Assembly: GCF_014199525.1 (NCBI RefSeq)
Contig: NZ_JACHNU010000001.1
Location: 1 to 64,000, forward strand
Length of the DNA stretch: 64,000 bases
From: Conexibacter arvalis
GTDB taxonomy: Bacteria; Actinomycetota; Thermoleophilia; Solirubrobacterales; Solirubrobacteraceae
Reading direction: 5' to 3'
Every line of letters starts with the position of its first letter. Position 1 is the stretch's first letter. The position numbers and the translations under genes were made by a program. Below are positions 17,620 to 26,365 of this stretch, piece by piece. The notes under the pieces are model-generated. The model had not been told where the DNA came from and made no database searches. It saw only the letters and a list, made by a program, of their open reading frames with translations.

Positions 17620-18786
17620 TCAGGCGGCGACGTGGTCCTCGAGCCAGTTGCAGATGTCGTGGTGCGCCACCGAGAGCGCGTCGAGCTGGCAGTGCGTGCA
17701 GCCCGGCTCGCCCGGCGGGTAGGTGATCAGCCGCTTGTCGTCGTGGCCGATCTCGTCGTAGGTCCGCTGCGCCGCGGCGAGCGGGACGAGCACGTCGCTC
17801 TCGCCGTGGAGAATCAGCGTCGGGCAGGCGATCCGCTCGGCTACGCCGTCGAGGTCGAAGCGGCCGGCTTCCTCCCGCCACTGCTCCGGGTCGTCGGTGC
17901 CGAACAGCGCCTCCACCTGGCGCAGACGGTGCTCCAGCGGGCCGCCCGGCTGGAGCTTGGCGACGTCGATCCCCTCGCTGGCGCCCCAGATCACGCACGC
18001 GCTGAGGCGCGGCTCGTAAGCGGCGGCGCGCGTGGCGTAGTAGCCGCCGAGGCTGGAGCCGATGAGCGCGACCCGCTCGCCGTCGACGTCGTCGCGCGCC
18101 CGCAGCCAGTCGATCGCCGCGCCGACCGGCACCTCGTAGTCGTGGCGCGCGTAGATCCCACGCTGGCGCGCCGCGCCCTGGCCGGGGCCGTCGAACAGCA
18201 GCGCGGCGAAGCCGCGGTCGCTCAGCGCCCGTCCGATCTTCAGGTACATCTCCTCCGAGAAGGCGTCGATCCCGCCGACGACGATGACCGCCGGCCGCGG
18301 CCCGTCGCCGCGCGCCGCGGCGACGAGGTACCCCGGGAGGCTGGTCCCCTCGTAGGGGACCTCAACCGGTTCGACCGGCGTCGGCGCGAGCTCGGCGGCC
18401 GCGCGGAAGCAGCGACGGCTGTCGGCGACTCCCGGGGCGTCGCGGAGGCCGTCGATCGCGTGCAGCTGGCCTGAGATCCGGTAGTACACGCAGGCGCGCA
18501 GCCACGCCTCGCGGGCGCTCACGTCATGCCCGGCGGCGCGCGCTAGACGCGCCCGCTCGTCGACTCGCCGGGCGAGCCCGGCGAAGCCCTGCTGCCACGC
18601 GTCGCGGTCGCCGACGGGGAGCGCCCGCGCGACGGCGTGGACCTCGCTGAAGTCGGTCCCGCCGACGTACGCGTAGCCGATCAGCCGGAGCATCTGCGTC
18701 GACCACTCGAGGTTGTCGGGCCAATACGCATACGCGCCGAGGGCGACGGCGTCGCCGGGAGCCGACGAGGAAGACGTTCGATGCAT
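17620..18786 (-). CDS. alpha/beta hydrolase, possible C-C bond hydrolase
   Basis: The 388-residue protein has an alpha-helical N-terminal part of about 150 residues and a C-terminal alpha/beta-hydrolase domain. The nucleophile lies in IGSSLGGYYA, with an acid in LHGESDVLVP and a His near the end in CTHCQLDAL or SVAHHDI. The helical N-domain plus late hydrolase layout resembles 2,6-dihydroxypseudooxynicotine hydrolase and FrsA-like enzymes, which cut C-C or ester bonds. It is the first gene of the 14-gene operon, and a 17-bp IclR-type palindrome lies 16 bases before its ATG. It probably performs the committed cleavage that yields the acid for the CoA ligase. Confidence 0.8.
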   Translation of the reverse strand: MHRTSSSSAPGDAVALGAYAYWPDNLEWSTQMLRLIGYAYVGGTDFSEVHAVARALPVGDRDAWQQGFAGLARRVDERARLARAAGHDVSAREAWLRACVYYRISGQLHAIDGLRDAPGVADSRRCFRAAAELAPTPVEPVEVPYEGTSLPGYLVAAARGDGPRPAVIVVGGIDAFSEEMYLKIGRALSDRGFAALLFDGPGQGAARQRGIYARHDYEVPVGAAIDWLRARDDVDGERVALIGSSLGGYYATRAAAYEPRLSACVIWGASEGIDVAKLQPGGPLEHRLRQVEALFGTDDPEQWREEAGRFDLDGVAERIACPTLILHGESDVLVPLAAAQRTYDEIGHDDKRLITYPPGEPGCTHCQLDALSVAHHDICNWLEDHVAA

Positions 18787-18801
18787 GGTTCTCTCTCTCA
18801 A

Positions 18802-18818
18802 TGTCCACATTATGGACG
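18802..18818. promoter_or_regulatory. IclR-type operator before the hydrolase operon
   Basis: TGTCCACATTATGGACG matches the palindrome at 21822-21838 (TGTCCATATTGTGGACA) at 14 of 17 positions; one arm base differs. It lies between the hydrolase start (18786) and the stop of the upstream operon (18864), where a promoter for the long operon is expected. Just upstream on the minus strand is a second inverted repeat, TGTCTG-tattg-CAGGCA. Confidence 0.75.
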
Positions 18819-18863
18819 AGCTGCCTGCAATACAGACACACTAGGAAGCTCGGCCGGGAGTTG

Positions 18864-19346
18864 TCAAGCCCGCCGACCGCGCTCCCCGATCGGCTCGAAG
18901 CGCAACGCGCCGACGCCGGCGAAGCGCCGCTCGCGACAGAAGCGCGCGAGCGCGTCGAGGCCCTCGACGACAGCGCCGAAGACGACGACGGTGTTGGGCC
19001 CGGACGGCAGCCGGCATTCGGCGTCGCCGTACGCGACGCACAGCTCGCCGAACTTGTGGTCCCACGTCAGGTCCCCCGGCCGCACGAGCCGAACCGCGTT
19101 CTCGGGCTCGGTGGCCCCGAAGCGGTACGTCTCGCAGCCCATCAGCATCTCGCCGCTCCAGGCGACGTGGACGAACGGAACCTCCATCGGGAGCGCGGCG
19201 GCGAACCCGCTCGCCGTCCGCGGCACGCCCTCGTCGAACAGCCGCGCGACGGCCTCGCCGCCCGGCCAGCGGACGCGCACGTGTGTCGAGCCGCGGCGGA
19301 AGTCGCTCCATTCCCGTTGAAACCACCAGCCGTCGGCCGACGTCAT
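18864..19346 (-). CDS. DUF3830-like (cyclophilin-fold) protein
   Basis: The 160-residue protein contains GEAVARLFDEGVPRTASGFA, AALPMEVPFVHVAWSGEML and GDLTWDHKFGELCVAYGDAE. The pattern of (A/V)P.T...F...LP...H..WSGE is that of the DUF3830 cyclophilin-like family as I recall it, which has no established reaction. It is the last gene of the four-gene cyclase operon, coupled by ATGA overlap to the preceding gene. It could bind or isomerise a pathway intermediate. Confidence 0.6.
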   Translation of the reverse strand: MTSADGWWFQREWSDFRRGSTHVRVRWPGGEAVARLFDEGVPRTASGFAAALPMEVPFVHVAWSGEMLMGCETYRFGATEPENAVRLVRPGDLTWDHKFGELCVAYGDAECRLPSGPNTVVVFGAVVEGLDALARFCRERRFAGVGALRFEPIGERGRRA

Positions 19347-20041
19347 CCGCTCACCCCGTCGGCGACCCGGTTGCGAACGCGGTGGAAGGAGATCGACCAG
19401 TCGCGCAGGCGCTCGCCCCAGATGCCGTCCCACGGCTCGACGCCCGCCTCCAGACGGCGTTGGCGCGCCGCCGCGAAGTGATCCGGCGAGTCGACCTCGT
19501 AGACCGCCCAGAAGGTGTGGCCGCGCGCGCCGAGGTCGCCCTCGTGCGGCGTCAGCCGCATGCGCCAGGCGCGGTGGAAGCCCGGGTTGGCGAGCAGCTC
19601 CGGCAGGTGGCGCTCGTCGTACCAGGCGTCGAAGCGGCGACGCTCGGCGGCCGTCTCCAGCTCGAAGTCGGCCGCCACGACCGCCCAGTGTGCCCCCGCA
19701 CGCTCGTCCTTGGTCTGCTCGGTGGTCTTGGCGCGGTAGGTGCGCGTCCAGTCGACCAGCCACTCGTCGACGTAGCGCTGCCACGGACCCCACGGGGGTC
19801 CCGCGTCGAGCGCGCGGTGGAAGTCGTCGATGGCGTCGACCTCGTAGACGGCGGTGTACGCCTGGCCCTGCTCGCCGCGGGCGTGCGGGTGGTCGACGCG
19901 CTCCAGCAGCCACGCACGACGGAAGCCGTCCATCGCGACGTACTCAGGCTGGTGCTCGTCAGCCCACCAGCGCAGGAACTCCCGCGCGTCCCCGGCGGCG
20001 CCGGCCGCGACGTTCGCGCGCACGATCGAGAAGACGCTCAT
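19343..20041 (-). CDS. tandem EthD-like dimeric alpha-beta barrel protein
   Basis: The 232-residue protein is an internal duplication. Each half has an R-F-x-x-W-x-D-E-x-(H/Q) motif: FLRWWADEHQPEYVAMDGFR near residue 22 and RFDAWYDERHLPELLANPGF near 138, each followed by AVYEVD. The second half closely resembles the single-domain protein at 5233-5580. The fold normally dimerises through its sheets, so a fused pair would act as one barrel. Function is unknown; its presence in both operons suggests a shared role in the pathway. Confidence 0.7.
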   Translation of the reverse strand: MSVFSIVRANVAAGAAGDAREFLRWWADEHQPEYVAMDGFRRAWLLERVDHPHARGEQGQAYTAVYEVDAIDDFHRALDAGPPWGPWQRYVDEWLVDWTRTYRAKTTEQTKDERAGAHWAVVAADFELETAAERRRFDAWYDERHLPELLANPGFHRAWRMRLTPHEGDLGARGHTFWAVYEVDSPDHFAAARQRRLEAGVEPWDGIWGERLRDWSISFHRVRNRVADGVSG

Positions 20042-20823
20042 GCCGGTCGCCGCGTCTGGATGTGCGACACCGGGTATCCGCCGTCGACGTTGAGGACCTG
20101 GCCGTAGACGAAGGCGCCCGCGTCGGAGACGAGGTAGGCGATCGCCTCCGCGATCTCCTCGGGCCGCCCCAGCCGCGCCGCGAGCGTCGCGCCCTCGATC
20201 CGCTCGACGCGTCCCTCCTCCCTGCGCAGGTGCTCGTTCATCGCCGTGGCGGTGAATCCCGGGGCGACGCCGTTGACCCGGATGCCGCGCGGCGCCAGCT
20301 CGACCGCGAGCGTCCGCGTCAGCCCGTCGACGGCGCTCTTGGTCGTCCCGTACGCGGCCTGATGCGCCATCGGCACATGCCCGGAGACCGACGAGACGAA
20401 GACCATCGCGGCGCGCTTCGCCATCACCGGGACGAGCGCCTGCGCGAGCAGGAACGGAGCGCGCACGTTGACCGCCCACGTGCGGTCCAGCTCGGCGGCG
20501 GAGATCTGCTCGAACGGCTTGGGGGCGAACACGCCGGCGCATTGGACGAGCCCGTCCAGCGGGCCGGCCTCGGCGGCGACCCGCTCGGCGAGCGCGGCCA
20601 CCTCTCCGTCGTCGGTCAGCTCGGCGCGCAGCGCGCGATGCCCGGAGCCGGCTCGCAGACCGCCGAGGACCTCGTCCAAGCGCTGCGCGTCGCGGGCGAC
20701 GAGCAGCACGCGGGCGCCGGCGGCGGCCAGCCGTCGCGCGGTGGCGGCGCCGATGCCGGAGCTGGCGCCGGTGACGAGCACCGTGCGGCCCGTGAGGTCG
20801 TGGAGCGTGCGGTGGTCGCTCAT
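20038..20823 (-). CDS. short-chain dehydrogenase/reductase
   Basis: The 261-residue SDR has VTGASSGIGAATARRLA, CAGVFAPKPF, a serine in VFVSSVSGHVPM, YGTTKSAVDG and GQVLNVDGGYPV. It oxidises or reduces a ring or side-chain hydroxyl using NAD(P). It overlaps both neighbours by four bases in the cyclase operon. Confidence 0.85.
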   Translation of the reverse strand: MSDHRTLHDLTGRTVLVTGASSGIGAATARRLAAAGARVLLVARDAQRLDEVLGGLRAGSGHRALRAELTDDGEVAALAERVAAEAGPLDGLVQCAGVFAPKPFEQISAAELDRTWAVNVRAPFLLAQALVPVMAKRAAMVFVSSVSGHVPMAHQAAYGTTKSAVDGLTRTLAVELAPRGIRVNGVAPGFTATAMNEHLRREEGRVERIEGATLAARLGRPEEIAEAIAYLVSDAGAFVYGQVLNVDGGYPVSHIQTRRPA

Positions 20824-21776
20824 GCGATCGCCACCGGTCGCACCATCGAGCCCGTCGCGCCGCGCACGCGCAGCGACAGGCAGAGGAACAGGAACTCGCT
20901 CACGCCGGCCGCCGCCAGCTGCTCGAGGTAGAGCAGCTCGACGATGTGGATGCCGCGCTTGACGAGCAGCTCCACGTGCACCGGCAGGAAGGCGTCCTCG
21001 CCGCCCGGCGGCGGCACGCACTCGAAGTTCTCCGTGTCGGAGCCGACCACGACCGCGCCGGCGTCGGCGAGCAGCTCGGCGGCGCCGAGGTCGACGCCGG
21101 CGCCGTAGTGCGCCTGCTGGCGGTCGCCGCCCTCCCCCCACACCGACATGTAGCCGGTGCGCACGAGGACGGCGTCGCCGGCGCGCAGCTCGACGCGCTG
21201 TCGCGCCAGCGCGGCGCGCACGTCGTCGGCCGTCACCGGCTCGCCGGCGGGCAGCGCTTCGACGCCGCGCAGCGCGGGGACGTCGACCAGGACGCCGCGG
21301 CAGACGAACGGCGGAATCGAGGAGGCCTCCGCGCGCAGCGGCCCGAAGTCGCCGAGGTGCTCGCGCTCGACCCCGGCGCCGAACCAGCGGTCGCCGCTGG
21401 TGATGTGGCAGAGCGCGTCGATGTGCGTGCCCGTGTGCGTCGAGGCGACCATCAGCTCCGTCATCACGCCAGCCGCCTTCCCGTCGACCGCGCCGTCGCC
21501 GCACGTGTGCGACGGCGGGCGATCGCCGTCGACCGCGGCGCCGCGCGGCGTGCGATAGGTGGTCATCACGAACGGCGGATGGACGGGCAGGACGGGCATG
21601 CCTGCCCAGCGGCCCGCGTCGAGGTCGAAGATCTCGCCGCGCGTCGGCGTCGCGAGGCCCGCGAGCAGCTGCTCGGGGCGCTGACCGCTGCCGCGCCCGA
21701 GCTCTTCGGGGACGTACGCGATCTTGGGAAGCTCTCGCTGGTGCAGCACCCTGGCGGCTGCGTCGGTGGCGTTCAC
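20820..21776 (-). CDS. cyclase family protein (kynurenine-formamidase-like metal hydrolase)
   Basis: The 318-residue protein has the family metal motif HTGTHIDALCHI near residues 115-126, a Glu/His-containing region around VGSDTENFE, and a C-terminal LLVKRGIHIVELLYLEQLAA. Relatives hydrolyse formamides, lactones or isatin rings with a divalent metal. GTG 21776 is preceded by GGAGG seven bases upstream; a longer frame would start inside the operator at 21822 and is less likely. It is the first gene of the four-gene operon and probably opens a ring or amide. Confidence 0.8.
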   Translation of the reverse strand: MNATDAAARVLHQRELPKIAYVPEELGRGSGQRPEQLLAGLATPTRGEIFDLDAGRWAGMPVLPVHPPFVMTTYRTPRGAAVDGDRPPSHTCGDGAVDGKAAGVMTELMVASTHTGTHIDALCHITSGDRWFGAGVEREHLGDFGPLRAEASSIPPFVCRGVLVDVPALRGVEALPAGEPVTADDVRAALARQRVELRAGDAVLVRTGYMSVWGEGGDRQQAHYGAGVDLGAAELLADAGAVVVGSDTENFECVPPPGGEDAFLPVHVELLVKRGIHIVELLYLEQLAAAGVSEFLFLCLSLRVRGATGSMVRPVAIA

Positions 21777-21821
21777 GCGGCGACCTCCAGTGCGTTGACG
21801 GATGCGGAGCAGACCGTGTAC

Positions 21822-21838
21822 TGTCCATATTGTGGACA
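21822..21838. promoter_or_regulatory. perfect 17-bp operator between cyclase operon and iclR-type gene
   Basis: TGTCCA-tattg-TGGACA has perfect 6-base arms around a 5-base spacer. It lies 46 bases before the cyclase start on the minus strand and 41 bases before the IclR-family start on the plus strand. It can therefore control both, and a near-identical site controls the hydrolase operon. Confidence 0.8.
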
Positions 21839-21879
21839 CTGTGTCTGCATTGCGATCAAGCTAGAGACGAAGGGGCGTC

Positions 21880-22668
21880 ATGTCAAGAGATGGGCAGGCA
21901 CAGAGCTCTGTGAAGGTGCTGTCGAAGGCCGTGGCGGTCTTGGACGTGCTCGCCCGCGAACGCGAACTGACCCCGGCGGAGCTGGCCGAGCGGCTGGACG
22001 AGCCGCGCAGCACCCTGTACCGGGTGATCGCCGCGCTCGAGGAGCACGACCTCGTGCAGCCCGGCGGGCGACGCGGCTCCTTCCAGCTCGGGCTCCGGCT
22101 GTTCACGCTGGGGAGCGCGGTCGCACGCCGCTTCGACGACGTCCGCGCCGCGGCGTTGCCCGCGATGGAGCGGTTGCACGAGCGCACCGGCCAGACCGTG
22201 TTCCTGACGGTCCGCCGGGGATTCGAGGCGCTCTGCGTCGAGCGGCTCGACGGCGACCTCGTCGGCGTGATGATCCTGCCTGTCGGGGGCACGGTGCCGC
22301 TGCACGGCGGCGCGAACGCGAGGGCCCTGCTCGCCTTCGAGCCGCCCGAGCTGTGGGAGGAGTACCTGGACGCCGGGCCGCTGGAGCGGTTCACGCCGAG
22401 CACGGAGACGACGCGAGCGGGGCTGACCGGCCAGCTGCGGAAGATCCGCGACGACGGATACAGCATCTCCGATCAGGACGTGATACCCGGCATCGCGTCG
22501 ATCGGCGCGCCGGTATTCGACCACGAGCAGCGCGTCCGCGCGTCGATCTCGCTGAGCGGACCGCAGGTGATGGTCCTCGGCGACCACGCCGACGAGAACG
22601 TCGCGCTCGTCCGTGACGCCGCGGCCGCCATCTCCCGCCAACTCGGCCAGCAGGACGTCGGGCGATGA
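21880..22668 (+). CDS. IclR-family transcriptional regulator
   Basis: The 262-residue protein has an N-terminal winged helix (VLSKAVAVLDVLARE... LTPAELAERLDEPRSTLYRV, residues 11-48) and the C-terminal effector domain with TVPLHGGANARALLAF and ASIGAPVFD. IclR proteins sense aromatic or small-acid ligands and bind palindromic operators. Two matching palindromes (18802-18818, 21822-21838) precede the two catabolic operons, so this is very probably their regulator and controls itself. The amidase start overlaps its stop by four bases. Confidence 0.9.
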   Translation: MSRDGQAQSSVKVLSKAVAVLDVLARERELTPAELAERLDEPRSTLYRVIAALEEHDLVQPGGRRGSFQLGLRLFTLGSAVARRFDDVRAAALPAMERLHERTGQTVFLTVRRGFEALCVERLDGDLVGVMILPVGGTVPLHGGANARALLAFEPPELWEEYLDAGPLERFTPSTETTRAGLTGQLRKIRDDGYSISDQDVIPGIASIGAPVFDHEQRVRASISLSGPQVMVLGDHADENVALVRDAAAAISRQLGQQDVGR

Positions 22669-24014
22669 CGAGGTCGCTTCCCCTGCCGGAGCTCGCGCGG
22701 GCGTCGATCGCCGGGGTCTCCGCACGCGTCGCCGCCGGCGACGTGACGCCGCTCGACCTCGCCCGGGCGTGCCTCGACGCGATCGAGCTGCAGGAGCCGA
22801 CGGTCAACGCGTTCGCGACCGTCGACGCGGAGCGCGTGCTCGACGAGGCGCGGGCGCTGACCAAGGAGCTTGCGCGCGGAGGACGTCCGCGCTCGTCGCT
22901 GCACGGCGTCCCGGTCGCAGTCAAGGACCTGATCGACGTCGCCGGCTACCCGACGCGTGCCGGCTCGGCGGTGCTCGCCGACGCGCCCCCGGCAGAGGCC
23001 GACGCCACCGTGGTCGCGCGTCTGCGACGCGCCGGCGCGCTCGTGATCGGCACGGCGCGGACGCACGAGTTCGCGCTCGGCATCCTCACGCCCGCGACGC
23101 GCAACCCGCACGACCGCGCTCGCGCGGTCGGCGGCTCGAGCGGCGGCTCGGCGGCGGCGACCGCCGCCTACGAGTGCTTCGGCGCGCTCGGCACCGACAC
23201 CGGCGGTTCGATCCGGATCCCCGCTGCGCTGTGCGGCGTCGCAGGTCTCAAGCCCCGCACCGGTCAGGTTCCCGACGACGGGATCGTCCCGCTGTCGCCG
23301 GTGCTCGACAGCTGCGGCCCGCTCGCCCGCTCCGCCGGCGACCTGGCGTTGCTGTGGGAGGTGCTGACCGCGACCGACAGCACCCCGTCACGGGACCGCG
23401 GTCGGCGCCTGCGGGTCGGCCTCGTCGACGGGGACCGACTGGGCGATGTGGCCGACGACGTGCTCGACGCGGTCGCCGACGCGGCGCGCGCGCTCGGCGA
23501 GCGCGCCGACGTCGAGCTGGTCGAGGCGACGCCGCCGCCGTTCGACGACTGGAGCCCGAGCCGTCTCGTCCCGCTGCTCGTGGACGCGCTCGACGTCCAC
23601 CGCGCGAGCGGCTGGTATCCGTCGGCGCGCGAAGGGTACGGCGCCGACATGCTGGCGGGCCTGAGAGCGGCAGAGCCGGTCACGGCGCAGGAGGTGACAC
23701 GCGCGCTCCGCGTCGTGCGGCGGCTCAGCGACGCGCTCGTCGCCTGCCTGGACGAATGCGACGCCCTGCTGCTGCCCACCACCCCGATCGTCGCGCCGCG
23801 TCTCGATGCGGTGCTGGACGCCGCGGGGGCGCAGAAGCCGGAGGTCGCCCGCGCCCTCACGCGCCTCTGCGCACCGGTCAACTGGTGCCCGCTGGCGGCG
23901 GTGAGCATCCCCTGCGGCCCTTCCGCGGACGGCCTGCCAGTCGGCCTCCAGCTGATCGCCCGTGACGAGCGCACCGCCCTCGAGGTCGCGATGCGCTGCG
24001 AGCGAAGGGCGTGA
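22665..24014 (+). CDS. amidase (amidase signature family)
   Basis: The 449-residue enzyme has the Ser-cisSer-Lys triad of the family: VAVKDLIDVAG (Lys near 87), VGGSSGGSAAA (cis-Ser near 158) and GTDTGGSIRIPAALC (nucleophile Ser near 182). It hydrolyses a carboxamide to an acid and ammonia. ATGA overlap with the regulator gene means it is made with it, so its product or substrate probably belongs to the same pathway, for example release of an acid from an amide precursor. It has no signal peptide. Confidence 0.88.
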   Translation: MTRSLPLPELARASIAGVSARVAAGDVTPLDLARACLDAIELQEPTVNAFATVDAERVLDEARALTKELARGGRPRSSLHGVPVAVKDLIDVAGYPTRAGSAVLADAPPAEADATVVARLRRAGALVIGTARTHEFALGILTPATRNPHDRARAVGGSSGGSAAATAAYECFGALGTDTGGSIRIPAALCGVAGLKPRTGQVPDDGIVPLSPVLDSCGPLARSAGDLALLWEVLTATDSTPSRDRGRRLRVGLVDGDRLGDVADDVLDAVADAARALGERADVELVEATPPPFDDWSPSRLVPLLVDALDVHRASGWYPSAREGYGADMLAGLRAAEPVTAQEVTRALRVVRRLSDALVACLDECDALLLPTTPIVAPRLDAVLDAAGAQKPEVARALTRLCAPVNWCPLAAVSIPCGPSADGLPVGLQLIARDERTALEVAMRCERRA

Positions 24015-24111
24015 CGCGACCGGACGCGACGTCTCCACCGACTGCAAGCTCACCCGCTCACTGACCGCACGACGCAGGCGGCTGCCTCGCGATCGCCCGC
24101 GGTCCCCTCCC

Positions 24112-24345
24112 CGGCCGGCTCCGCGTGGTCGGCGGTCCAGCGGTCGGCGGTCCGGCGGTAGGCGGTCCGCTCCCACACGTTCCGGGCCATGTCGTAGAGG
24201 CCATGGCCGTTCGGGGGGGAAGGTGCCGACCGGCGAGGTGCCGTCCCAGCCCTTCGCCTTCAGGTTCTGCCACGGGAACTCGCCCTGCCAGTGGTTGGCC
24301 ATCAGCCGCCCGCTCGGCCGCTCCTCGCCCCCCACGTGAAACGGG
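24112..24345 (-). pseudogene. fragment of a formylglycine-generating-enzyme (FGE-sulfatase) family gene
   Basis: On the minus strand one frame reads RLMANHWQGEFPWQNLKAKG then WDGTSPVGTFPP. At a run of seven G (plus strand, near 24212-24218) the reading shifts to NGHGLYDMARNVWE. These are consecutive landmarks of FGE-type proteins (N.WQG.FP..N....G...T.PVG.FPPN..GLYDM.GNVWEW). Both ends are missing and the tail is a short repeated CGGCGGTCC run. It is a decayed gene at the right edge of the catabolic island. Confidence 0.65.
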
Positions 24346-24594
24346 CGCCTCCAGGCGATGGGGCTCGCCCAGGGCCGCGGCGGCGGATAGCCATCACCGC
24401 CGCCTCGTCGCAGACACCGCTTCCGCCGGCAGCGCGGGCCCGGCTGGACCAGCAACCTCGGCGGCGACGATGCCGCCGCCGGTTCGCACCGAGCCAGCGC
24501 TGGCCTCGGCGTGGCGGTCGAACCGCCGAACCCGCCGACGTCGCGTACCGCCTACACGCTGGAATACCACCTGACCACCACCTAGCGGCACCCC

Positions 24595-24629
24595 GTTTCG
24601 GGCACTCGCGCCCGCCGAGTGCCCGAAAC
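24595..24629. other. module hairpin I (14-bp stem, 7-base loop)
   Basis: Bases 24595-24608 pair perfectly with 24616-24629 around the loop CGCCCGC. A matching hairpin precedes each of the other two tRNA-end fragments (43262-43292, 50829-50853). Compared with the second copy, two stem positions have changed on both sides so pairing is kept. It may be a terminator or a recombination structure. Confidence 0.7.
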
Positions 24630-24726
24630 CACGGAAATCCCCATGAATCCACGCCAATCCGTGGGCTAGATCGACCGGCCGGCGACATGGAAAGCCCTGC
24701 AAATCGCCACCTTCACCCAGCGGAGA

Positions 24727-25176
<450 letters not shown>

Positions 25177-25218
25177 ATCTCACCGTGCTTTGGCAAGACC
25201 CCGGACACGGATCCCGGA

Positions 25219-25250
25219 CTAGTCGACGCCTGCGCCCCGCAGGCGACTAG
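25219..25250. terminator. hairpin at the end of the restriction remnant
   Basis: CTAGTC (25219-25224) pairs with GACTAG (25245-25250) and GCCTGC (25228-25233) with GCAGGC (25239-25244), with a 3-base bulge and a 5-base loop. It lies just past the stop of the minus-strand restriction remnant at 25263, as a terminator would. Confidence 0.5.
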
Positions 25251-25262
25251 CAGACGAGGCCG

Positions 25263-25850
25263 TCACCGAACCGCTGCTTCGCGTTCCCACGCACCTTCGG
25301 CGGCCAGCTTGAGCGATCGAGCCTCAGTGCGAGCTTGGGCCTCTTCACAAAACACCGCACTCTTGCCCACCAGCTCCTTCGAGTTGGTGCGGTCGAAGAG
25401 GACATCGCCCTTGTCCAGCGGTCGGCACGGCGTCGTCTCTCGCCCAGAGTCGTGTACTTCAAGTCGGTCAAGTCCCAGTCGCCGTCGTGAAGGTTGACCA
25501 TCCGCAGGATCGGGGCGCCGTTGTCCGTGTCGACTGATCGGGTGGAATCGCCGTACTGGACGCGCGAAGCGATCGTGCCGAGGGCCACAAGGTCGTAGCG
25601 TTCGGACGAAGACGATGCTCGCCTTGACGCCCGCGCCGTAGTGGGCGAATGCACTGGCAGGAAGCGACACGACGGCGAGCAACTGGAAGTGTTCGAGGAT
25701 GAACTCGCGCACGTAATCGTACTTGGGTTGTTCAGTATCCCGTCCGGGAGAACCACGGCCGCACGGCCACCCCGGGGCGAGGAACTCCCAAAGGCGCTCG
25801 ATGAAGAGGATCTCAGTCTTCTGTCTCGCGCGCACTCTTCGCCGACCCTT
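25263..25850 (-). pseudogene. decayed type I restriction M/S gene remnant
   Basis: Reading leftward and switching frames, the pieces are RQKTEILFIERLWEFLAPG, GRAAVVLPDGILNN, PKYDYVREFILEHFQLLAVV and SLPASAFAHYGAGVKASIVF, then GAPILRMVNLHDGDWDLTDL and PLDKGDVLFDRTNSKELVGK. The first group is the C-terminal half of an N6-adenine methylase (HsdM-like) and the second a specificity-subunit domain, apparently in one fused gene. Several frameshifts and a missing N-terminal half make it nonfunctional. It differs from the intact HsdM/S at 46671-49912, so it comes from an older, separate system. Confidence 0.65.
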
Positions 25851-25882
25851 AGTGTCAGGGCTAGTGGACGAGGCTCGCGACC

Positions 25883-26046
25883 GTGGAACAGCCGTCGGTG
25901 ACGATCCTGGTCGAGCTTCAGCCCAGGACAGATCAGTGCGTGGCCGCACCGTCGACCCCTCCGGCGCAACGCGCGAATTCAACGGCTGGATGGGCCTGAT
26001 CGCCGCGCTCGACACGCTCCTCAGAGAGGACGAGCCGCAGGGATGA
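25883..26046 (+). pseudogene. small hypothetical protein gene with a frameshift
   Basis: A GTG at 25883 opens VEQPSVTILVELQPRTDQ. One base out of frame the reading continues VRGRTVDPSGATREFNGWMG and LIAALDTLL to a TGA at 26044-26046. A short beta-rich start followed by (R/E)F.GW..L..ALD.LL looks like a common actinobacterial small protein of unknown role. The 164-base span is not a multiple of three, so the gene is broken or there is a sequence error. A minus-strand frame beginning GTG 26246 with a signal-peptide-like start lies to its right, but I see no ribosome site for it. Confidence 0.4.
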
Positions 26047-26324
26047 CGCACTCGGGCCTCGCCGCAGCGCGGCGTCGCACGCAGAGCGCGACCACCGCCG
26101 TGGGCGGGCAGGCCGCGCGGCGGGTCGGCGGCGCCGCCGCCGCCGCTGCGGTCGGCTGCGGAAGAAGACAGGACGGCGTTCAGCTCGGCGACGGCGAGCA
26201 CGGCGGTGACCGCCGCCGCCAGCAGCAGGCGGTACCTCTTGAACACGGTGGGCTCGGCTCAGCGCGCCGACGCGACAAGACGGGATCGCCCGCAGCCGCC
26301 TCGGGAATGATCCGGAGGCTGAGT

Positions 26325-26356
26325 GGGCGGCCGGCGTGGTGCCGCGCCGGCCGCCC
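26325..26356. terminator. 12-bp GC hairpin after the inositol operon
   Basis: GGGCGGCCGGCG (26325-26336) pairs perfectly with CGCCGGCCGCCC (26345-26356) around an 8-base loop. It lies ten bases past the stop of the last inositol gene, whose transcription it should end. Confidence 0.7.
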
Positions 26357-26365
26357 CGCCGCCGC

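Noticed and set aside
24120-24175. A tandem repeat of CGGCGGTCC
   Set aside because: Only three imperfect units, lying inside the tail of the FGE-type remnant; probably slippage in decayed sequence.
24346-24594. A coding remnant on the plus strand ending near 24583
   Set aside because: Frames end in different places and no motif could be recognised; I see nothing supportable in this stretch.
26047-26258. A secreted small protein starting at GTG 26246 on the minus strand
   Set aside because: The first 30 residues look like a signal peptide, but there is no ribosome site and the frame runs into Arg/Pro-rich noise and the restriction remnant.
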